Of a stretch of 64,000 nucleotides of DNA, positions 56,901 to 64,000 are shown piece after piece (the first letter of the stretch is position 1; every line of letters begins with the position of its first letter). This DNA is from Panaeolus papilionaceus. Lineage: Eukaryota > Basidiomycota > Agaricomycetes > Agaricales. The notes beneath the pieces are model-generated. The model had not been told where the DNA came from, did no database searches, and saw nothing but the letters and a program-made list of their open reading frames with translations. The translations under genes and the position numbers were made by a program. The stretch covers positions 248,001-312,000 of the forward strand of contig JADNRZ010000032.1 in the NCBI GenBank assembly GCA_015501605.1, given 5' to 3'.

Positions 56901-59497
56901 CTCCAATCCATTCTGTCTCTCTCCGAAGGATTCGAATACGTCGTATACCTCGGCTTTGGAGCAACTGCGCTCGTCGACTGCGCTATTGCGACTGCGATGT
57001 GTTTGGTGCTGTATAAGAGTAGCGGTGGGACTGCTAGGTGAGTTTATCCGAGGATGCTCTCTCTCCCTTCTCTTCCTTTTTCCTTGTTTTTTTGTTGGGT
57101 TTCAACTTTGGTTTGTTTTTTATTTAACTTGCGAGTCGGTTCGGCCTCGTCGGGCCTGGATTTTATTTCTCAGTTTCACTACCCTGCGCCCTGATCCTTC
57201 CAAATCCCCACCCTGGATCTGGCGTGATCTGCGCGCTGTCCCTATTTCGAGCGCTTATGAGCAAACTCAAAGGAGTACGAACACACGTTCCGGAGCTGTT
57301 GGAAGGTGGAAACGGGTGTGGATGGTACTCTTGCTTTCGTTCTTGCGTTTTTCTTTTCCTTTCTTTTCCTTTCGCTTTTACGAGCTACGTACGCGCTTCT
57401 CATCCCGCCCCGGGTACGCTTGTGTTTGCGGACCCACTCAGCGTGCCATGCCCTGACCCTTCCAACGGCTTGCGTTTTGCATATGCGTGTTATCCTGCGC
57501 TCCGCTTTCACCGCAGTTCTACGTTGAGACGTCGCGAGTGTGTTTCGAAGCAGTGCAGATACACGCTCGCCTGTACAAACCAGTGCCGTTGGAAGGTGTG
57601 ATTTGGCGTTGTTGCGCGTCGAGATGCTACTCTATTTGGTGTTAGTGCGTCATGTTGCGTGCGTCCTTGTTTGGTTTCCGTTTTCATCTCTTCTCTCCTT
57701 TCACTTGCATATCTTTCGGCATCCCATTGCGCTCTGAACCTTCCAATACTTGCCGTTTATCTATGCATGATCCGCTGCTCTTGGATAATGACCGGAATCC
57801 GAACGAGCGCGAGTTCATGCTAGTGCATTTCAGCGACTTTTGGAAGGTGTAGACGGGCGTTGTGCGATTTGGCGCTGGGTGCTGCATCTTGCTTTTTCTT
57901 GCTTTCACTATCTTTCATCGCTTCCCTTCTCCTTTATTTTCGTCTTTGCAACCCATGCGCCCGTGCATCTCCCGCCCGCAGTTGCTTGTAGACGCTCATG
58001 CCCACGCAGCACCCTGACCCTGACCCCTTCCGATGACTGGTGCTTCCTCATGCATGACATTCTGCGCTGTTTTGATGAGTTTCTAACCCGAAAGAGTGCG
58101 GATACGTGCTAATACAGCATCAGGCTGTGCGGAAGGGCATAAACGGACATGGGTTCGTGGTTGAGCTCCTTGTGTTTCATTCCAGAGTGTAGGAGTGTTT
58201 TGCGTATGGCTATCGACGCGCTCTTTGTCTTTTCTGCTTCATTCCGTTTTTTAAAAATCCTTGTTTCTCTATCTTACACCTGATCTTTTTTTTTTGTCTT
58301 CGTCTGTTTCTTCTCCCTACCTTACTAACGCACACCTCCTCCCATAGAGGCGAATCGGTCCTCGACTCACTCATCAAATATTTCATTGCGACGGGGCTGT
58401 TGACGAGTTTCGCGGCGATCATGTGTATCGTCCTCGTACGTCTCTTCGTTATGTTTCACAATTGCTTTATTCTCATCAGCGACACCAGTACGTAGCGGAG
58501 CCGCGCACGCTACTATACTTAGGAATGGAATTTTCAGTGACGAGACGTACGTCCAACCTACCCTACACCCAATACTATCTAACTCAGCCAACCGAACTAA
58601 CCTACCGTGTAGTCTACGCCAACTCTGTTCTCGCCATGTTCAACGGCCGCCAATCCCTGCGCGACAAAATGAGTCAACCCTTCGACATCCAAATCCCATC
58701 CGGCCTGCTCTTCGGAGAACCAGATAGTAGCAGAAGCGGTAGCGGAACCAGAAGCGAAAGTGGGAGCCTGATGAAGGGATTCAGGAGGTTGGAACTGGGG
58801 AGTGGGGATTACTCGAAATTGAGGATGGGAGGCGGAGGAGGGGGTGGGGAGTACGCGAAGTTGAGGAGCCCAGAGGAGAAGTATGAGAGTGGGGGGTACA
58901 GCCCTAATCGATACAGCGGAAACCGGGGTAGCTTTGGAAGGGGCGAGACGAGATATAATGGTGGCCACAGCAGGAATGGAAGCTCATATGATTTGAGTCC
59001 TGCGGGAACGAGGAGCGAGTATGAGAGGAGTCCGGGGAGCAGTCGGTATTTGAACCTGGCGCATTCACCGAGTGCGAGTGAGACGGGGTTGAAGTTTGGG
59101 GGTGATGAGGATGATATTATTGGGATTGAGGTGCAGTGTGCGGATGATGAGATGAAAGGTGGGGGGAGGGGGAGGGGGTTTCGGGCCCCGGAATTGAGAT
59201 GTGAGTTTACGCCCAGCGCCCTTTCTGTTTGTACCTCTGTTTTGGTGCTTGTTCCGTTTGGTCTTGTGAAGTCATTGTGGCGGGCTGGATGGGACATGAG
59301 AGTGATATCAAGGCAGCCGCTGATAGTGATGCTGACTGATACCGATGATGGCACTGATACTGATGGTGATACTGGCACTGGTACTGATAAACCCCTTTTT
59401 TTACTTTATTTGAACAGCGAGTCGAAATCGTGGATCGGTGTCACCTACATATTCGATGCCAGCGTCGCCTTCGTCTGTAAAGAGTTATCACACTTAG
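53928..59497 (+). CDS. DUF6534 integral membrane protein
   Basis: Seven-TM-like fungal membrane protein of the DUF6534 family. Best model: join(53928..54040, 54186..54270, 54471..54484, 54722..54862, 56241..56266, 56547..56602, 56677..56710, 56763..56790, 56894..57037, 58348..58435, 58480..58546, 58613..59200, 59418..59497), 487 aa, all phases consistent. Landmarks: TIGAAFFGFVAGAMLYGITLRQTYQYF (the M is I in the spliced codon), LLDTLHLVFSMYMVYALIL, FYLWQIWR, IFVGFVSFFALG, VYLGFGATALVDCAIATAMCLVLYKSS, LIKYFIATGLLTSFAAIMCIVL, and YANSVLAMFNGRQSLR, followed by a Gly/Ser/Tyr-rich cytoplasmic tail. The weakest part is the end of the fourth exon: 54820 has a better donor (GTGCGT), but only 54862 joins in phase and completes TM3. 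Function unknown; possibly receptor-like. Confidence 0.75.
54863..56240 (+). other. Long intron or unresolved segment in the DUF6534 gene
   Basis: 1.38 kb inside the gene model, CT-rich, with stop-broken frames. An open stretch around 54905-55060 could be a real exon in another isoform, but it does not resemble the family. Local short repeats (TTCTATTCTATTCT, GGCCTC) occur at 55680-55745. Confidence 0.45.
57038..58347 (+). other. 1.3-kb intron of the DUF6534 gene
   Basis: Starts GTGAGT and ends CCATAG, in phase between YKSSGGTA-R and GESVLDSLIKYF. It is about 20 times longer than typical introns here and is largely occupied by the ~280-bp tandem repeat listed separately. Confidence 0.7.
57188..58160 (+). 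repeat. Tandem ~260-280-bp repeats (4 degenerate units)
   Basis: Four units each begin with a (CC)CTGA.CCTTCC(AA) word (57195, 57456, 57739, 58020), contain CATGA/TGCGTG...CTGCGCT about 35 bp on, and have an inverted TTGGAAGG(TG) or CGGAAGGG word 100-135 bp later, followed by ACGGG/TTTGGCG words. A CT-rich spacer separates units. The CCTTCCAA/TTGGAAGG pair in each unit could form a stem. No coding frame is shared between units. Confidence 0.7.
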
Positions 59498-60608
59498 CTT
59501 ACCGAGTTGGTGGATTCCGCGGAGTTTGGTTGGAAACTATTCGGTTTCAGCTCTGTTGTCCGGATGGTCGCCGCCGCCTCCTTGAATCCTGGCCCTTTTG
59601 TAAAGCTGTACGTATACTTCTGATGTAGTGTAGTGTATTTGTCATTCTATTCCATTTCCATTTCCATCATATCTCGACACATATCATTTTCATCCGTAAT
59701 TGTTCTGTGCTTTGGTGCTTTTATGGCGGCGTTCTGGGCGTCATTTATCCGTTATTAATCATGGAGATTGTGCTGCGCGTGTTAAATTGAGAATGGAAAC
59801 GTTCCTTTTGAGTTGTTTTGTATCGCCGGTTGAGGTTGTTTTGAGTGGTATTGGATGTCTTGTCTTTTTACTGGTCCCGATGTTCAGGTTCACTGGGCGA
59901 TAATCGCAAAATGACCAGCGCAAAATTACGCATGGGTTGACCCTTTTTTAGTCCAAATAGGAAATTAGGTTGAACGCCACCTGAGCATGAGAACCTGTAG
60001 CCTAGCGGCGGACTCGCTACCGATATTATCGGACAGCCTCTTGCCATAATTATTTCTCAGTGGCTCAGGAAACAATGGCCTCCCTGAAATCCGAACTGTT
60101 CCGCAATTATGGCTACATAGCCCAGTTAAGATCAACTGATAGATGCAGTGTCAGTCATAGCACCGGTTTGATTGTTGGAATTCGGGCTTTGGGAAATGGC
60201 GAGTGATGTGAGATTGACGTGAATGTGTAGCAGCATAGAATGGCTACATGATCGACAGCCTGTAAAGTACGTTTGTATTTCATTTGAACGGTAGGGTAGG
60301 ATTGTATTAAGCCATGGATTTTCTATGCAGTTCGAAGCTGCAGTGTACGACAAAAGTACGGTGTCAAGTTAATGATAATGATCCAAATAATCCGATATTC
60401 GCACTTATGGTTGCCCATTGATGAATCAACGGGTATCCTCATTTGTAACGTAAAGATTCCAGTGGACCTGGTTTCACCGTTCATGTCCGAACGGCCAAGA
60501 GATGGATGGCCCTGCATTGTGGTGCCGCTCTGAGAAGTCGTTGGTTTGAACTCCATCTTGCAACATTCGAGTGGCTGGAGAGCTTACTCAGTCTAGGGTG
60601 TTGCAACG
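59498..60608. other. Intergenic
   Basis: 1.1 kb with no recognised gene. Frames at 59700-59900 (plus) and 60130-60556 (minus) have no domain. Confidence 0.45.
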
Positions 60609-60615
60609 TATAAAA
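60609..60615 (+). promoter_or_regulatory. TATA box of secreted-protein gene
   Basis: TATAAAA about 105 bp upstream of the ATG at 60717. Confidence 0.5.
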
Positions 60616-60716
60616 GCCAGCCAGAATGTACCAGTAAACCTCAGGCTGGTCCTACCCAATAATCACATCCACAAGCTCCCACTTTAAATTAAAAAAACAC
60701 ACCTTCCCTCTTCATC

Positions 60717-61784
60717 ATGCGTTCCTTCACTATGCTCATCGTATATGTCGCCGTCTCTTCTTTTGTCCCCTGCATCATCGCCGCTCCAAAGCCTTTTGTG
60801 AACCCAATGAAGAAGCTTCAGGAGATGTACGCTGGCAAGGACCTCGCTACAGATTGTGAGTTCATCGTCTTGTTTCGCTCCCTGCAACATCTGGCGTAGC
60901 TCACAATGTTCTCTATACTAGTCGGCTGTGCTCCACCCAAGAAAACCGATCCCGCTGACCGCCTTCCTAAGGAGGCGGAGCGGGAGGGCATGCACGGCCA
61001 GGTCAGCTCACATCCCAAGAACCAGCTCATCGAAGACAAAGCGCTGCACAGGATGATCAAGAGCGTCGGCGTCATAGCCACGCTAAACCAGAGAGTAACA
61101 CTCATGCACGAGATCGACGGCCTGAAGCGCGCCGGACAGTTCGACAAGTGTCGCGTGATGACGAGGAAGGACGCGGGGGGTAAGGAATCGAAGCACTACT
61201 ATATCTTCATGAAGAAGATTATGGGCGCGACGTTGGCCAGTATTTCGTCAACAGAGGGATTCAAGGAGGTGTGCAGTGGGCAGGGCAAGCCCGAGGATGT
61301 AAAGAAGATTTATGACGCGATCAAGGCGAAGGCACTGTGGTACGCTAAGGAGAAAAAGATCGGACATACGTGAGTTTGTATTTTTTGGTGTGGCTTGATA
61401 TGACTAGCTGACGAGAGTTTGTGACCAGGGACATTGGTAATCCCAAAAACGTCAAGATCATTGGCAAGACCATTGCCAAGTTTGAAATTGAGTTCATCGA
61501 TTTTGGTGTTTGGGACGACACCTCCACTCCAGAGGCACTTACGGCTTATGAAGAGTGGCTGGTGAGTACTTCTCGTGTCGCCCATCATCTGACCTCTGAC
61601 TAATGCAATTTTTGGCTGACAGAGTACAAACTTCCACGAGTCGACAATCAAGAGCGCTTGCATGCATAACGATCCATCACGCCAGTCGTCGCCTGTCTCA
61701 GCACCAGGAAGCAACAAGAGCGGCAATAACAGTGGCAACAACAGCGGTAACAACAGCGGTGATGAAAAGCGAAGGAGAAGATAG
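60717..61784 (+). CDS. Secreted protein of unknown family
   Basis: Model: join(60717..60855, 60922..61369, 61429..61561, 61623..61784), 293 aa; phases agree at all junctions. Signal peptide MRSFTMLIVYVAVSSFVPCIIA. The central part is Lys-rich and apparently globular (LMHEIDGLKRAGQFDKCRVM..., KHYYIFMKKIMGATL, IYDAIKAKALWYAKEKKIGHT, FEIEFIDFGVWDD). The C-terminus has three GNNS repeats (potential N-glycosylation sequons NNS) and ends in an Arg-rich KRRRR. I do not recognise the family. The TATA box 105 bp upstream and the short leader support the start. Confidence 0.7.
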
Positions 61785-63378
61785 TTGTCAGATTTTCCCT
61801 ACATCCCTCGGAGGGCACCAATGGTTTCAACATGTCATACACCTGCATTTCTCTGCCTTTTCTATCTACATAGCATTATAATATATGTTTTATGCGTTTC
61901 ATAACTCTGATTCTCAGTCTCGATTGTGAATCACGCAGAGTGAGGGGCTGACAGCCAAAACAACTGTGCGTAAAATTTGGTGTGCGTGCATATACTTGGA
62001 GTCGTATAGATAGGCTCGACAGCGGGATTGAAAGATGCGAATGCCTTGGCATTCTGTACCCTAAAATTTAATTAGTGGGATTATCTCTGAATTCACCGAA
62101 AGAACGAGACATCTAAAATCAAAAACCCGTTCTTCCGAGTCGAGCTCAGAAGGGAAAGGGCATAAAGGCGTGAAAATTATGTTATTACGAAGGAAACGTT
62201 GAGGCACAATCGCCACTCCATTCCTGTGCGAGAATTTGTCGTCAGCTTTCTCGTTGGGAAGAGATGTTTAGTCCTCGAGCTCAGGCGACAGGGATCGTAC
62301 TCTTGATTAATCAGGTAACCACCTGGACCGACTTCGAGAACACGCTCGCCGAGTGCCCAGTCAACCAATCAATTCCAACAAAGACGACCTACTTTTAACC
62401 AATCATGATTGAACATATCATCTGTGATCCCACTGATCCGTCGATCCGGGGTGTCCCTGTCATTCCGTCTCAACAATTACCATTTGGACACTTGTTTGGT
62501 GCGTGTATGGAAAAAGGGGTCTCTTAAGCATGGTCCGTATGCCATTTGAAAGCTCTCATCTACAGCTTTGAGATGCGCCGCCGATCATATATGATGTACT
62601 GTTTGTATGGAGAGCGAAAGAAAAACATAGAAATCGAATAAAAATGTCCCAGTCGACGTCCGAACGATGCTATTCCGCAATTATGCGGTTGTCACCGACT
62701 TCTCGTTTTCCCATAGATATCCAGAGAGCTGAATGGTTGATGCATGCGCAGTTGAAACTCGATCTTGAAACATGATCTTTTACAGTGATCATGGTAGTTA
62801 TCAGCAAGCAAAATGTCGTTCCCTGAATGATAAGCAGCATAGTTGTAGTCCCTTCGAACGATGGAAACCTTGAAATATGAAGATCATTATCAGGCTCGAC
62901 AATTATTATGGCATGGTCGTGGCTGTAGATTTGAGCATTGCTCGACACAATATGGGCGGCGTAGTATCCCCCATGGTATGAAGCTTTGGTCATTATCGAA
63001 TTATAGTGATGAATATTTCTTTGTGTTTGAACTGCTATGTAGACACGAACGTGGGCACTGGTTGAGCAGGACTTTAATGTGGGTGCGCGGATGCGACTTA
63101 TCTAGGGCCTGCGGCGCACTGCATCATGCAATACAAGTCTCCGCGTCGTGAGACCTCAACAGCTGGAGGTTGGCCAATAACCAATTAATATGCTGTTGTC
63201 AAGCTATTGTCCTAACGATGCAGTGAGTCGACACTAGGGGTGTTTGAAACCAATTTTCACTCTGTGAACACAATAGTACGAGTCACGGTACCCACGATGC
63301 TAACCACAGGCGACATTTGCATTGAGACCCTTGTTACGAATATTGGACATAGGTTTCGCTATTGAATGGTAATTCAAG
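61785..63378. other. Intergenic; right part duplicated
   Basis: No gene between the secreted-protein gene and Hce2 gene 3. From about 62650 on the sequence is the second copy of the segmental duplication. Confidence 0.5.
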
Positions 63379-63386
63379 TATATATA
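63379..63386 (+). promoter_or_regulatory. TATA box of Hce2 gene 3
   Basis: TATATATA about 155 bp upstream of the ATG, conserved with Hce2 gene 2. Confidence 0.5.
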
Positions 63387-63538
63387 CTGACCCGAACGTC
63401 CGTTGGTCTACCATACCTCATCTTCAAACATCACCGTGACTCAAGCGACGCAAGGTGAGCGCTTACTGCTTTCCCTTCAAATTAAATAACTAACTAAATC
63501 AGCTTACTACAGGTTATACAACTTCAGCAGACTGCACT

Positions 63539-64000
63539 ATGAGGATTTCCAACATTGTCGCTTTATTGACCACAATGGCTACTTTAACCAACGCTGCGCC
63601 AAGTCAAGAGCTTTCAGTCAAACGAGAAATGGTCGACTGTTGCTGGGACGTTATCTATCAGAACCAATCAAGCGGCGGTTCTCCTCTGATTTCTGACTGC
63701 CTTCAGATTGCAGCGAACATAGTCAGAGATGGAGAATGGGTACGTGGCACTATTCGACTCACTCCTGGTGTTGAATCTCATCAGACGCTTTCCTTTCGCC
63801 GCCCTAAGACAACCACCCTTGTCGGTCAACGGCAACTCGTACAATATGGCACCTGTGCGTTTGGTGTGGAGATAGATAATCGAGGGCCCAGGGTTCAACT
63901 TCAGAGTTGAAAACGAAGATATTATCACAATAATCAATGAATCGATCCGGCAATTCCAGTGGTTTGATAAGGTGGGAGCGATGGGATTTATGGATTGTGT
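63539..64000 (+). pseudogene. Hce2 (Ecp2-like) gene 3, frameshifted, cut by window end
   Basis: Exon 1 (63539..63739, 201 nt) encodes signal peptide MRISNIVALLTTMATLTNA and QNQSSGGSPLISDCL. Exon 2 starts at 63785 (TLSFRRPKTTTLVGQ, YGTCAFGVE). Relative to gene 2 there is a net 5-nt deletion just after VEID (around 63885), which shifts the frame into a stop at 63908-63910; the nucleotide similarity continues past it in the original frame to the window end. It would give a 108-aa protein lacking the C-terminal module. One further Arg-to-Cys change (MVDCCWD) adds a cysteine. Confidence 0.75.

Larger units (their letters stand above)
62650..64000. repeat. Segmental duplication, copy 2 (runs off the window)
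   Basis: Direct-repeat counterpart of 49268-50755, including upstream region, TATA box, leader intron and Hce2 exons. The right boundary lies beyond the window. Confidence 0.85.

Noticed and set aside
58809..59378. 189-codon minus-strand frame
   Set aside because: Antisense of the Gly/Ser-rich tail exon of the DUF6534 gene.

Overview
The window is nuclear DNA of a mushroom-forming basidiomycete (Agaricomycetes, probably Agaricales). The evidence is intron-dense genes with mostly 45-75 nt GT-AG introns, clade III-like sesquiterpene synthases, a PsiD-like decarboxylase, DUF6534 and DUF3605 proteins, Hce2 (Ecp2-like) secreted proteins and expanded F-box/LRR-like families. I see no tRNA, rRNA, organellar or bacterial DNA. 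Exon models were built by hand from splice consensus, reading phase and comparison between paralogues in the window; there is no transcript evidence.

Layout. 1.3-2.6 kb: sesquiterpene synthase (STS1, minus). 3.4-4.5 kb: gene-free stretch with a degenerate CCGTGCAA-type repeat. 4.9-5.9 kb: DUF3605 gene (minus). 6.4-12.5 kb: three PI-PLC-X-like secreted phosphodiesterase genes (plus, minus, plus) sharing a 5-nt microexon. 12.6-18.1 kb: tandem F-box-like family (one intact, one with a single stop, one multiply broken, one relic), then a CACTA-type MITE. 19.0-20.8 kb: nuclear-looking coiled-coil/DUF6697-like gene. 21.3-22.6 kb: second sesquiterpene synthase (STS2). 24.7-26.4 kb: another F-box-like gene. 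27.5-29.2 kb: TPR + CCCH zinc-finger gene. 30.1-30.8 kb: GNAT acetyltransferase. 32.0-33.5 kb: PsiD-like decarboxylase. 35.1-35.7 kb: Mutator-type MITE with a perfect 9-bp target duplication. 36.1-38.3 kb: secreted heme peroxidase. 38.7-44.3 kb: methyltransferase / SDR pseudogene / SDR / methyltransferase block. 44.7-45.8 kb: truncated-looking F-box-like gene. 46.2-47.5 kb: P-loop GTPase. 48.0-51.6 kb and 63.5-64.0 kb: Hce2 secreted-protein family in different states of decay, part of it in a ~1.3 kb segmental duplication. 53.9-59.5 kb: DUF6534 membrane protein with two introns above 1.3 kb, one holding ~280-bp tandem repeats. 60.7-61.8 kb: unrecognised secreted protein.

Functionally the window is accessory: specialised metabolism (two STS, PsiD-like decarboxylase, duplicated methyltransferase + SDR), secreted enzymes and effector-like proteins (PLC family, peroxidase, Hce2), and rapidly turning-over F-box genes. 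The strongest leads are the conserved microexon, the splice site overlapping a stop codon in the middle PLC gene (possible soluble versus GPI-anchored switch), the two clean MITEs with their target duplications, and the repeat-filled long intron.
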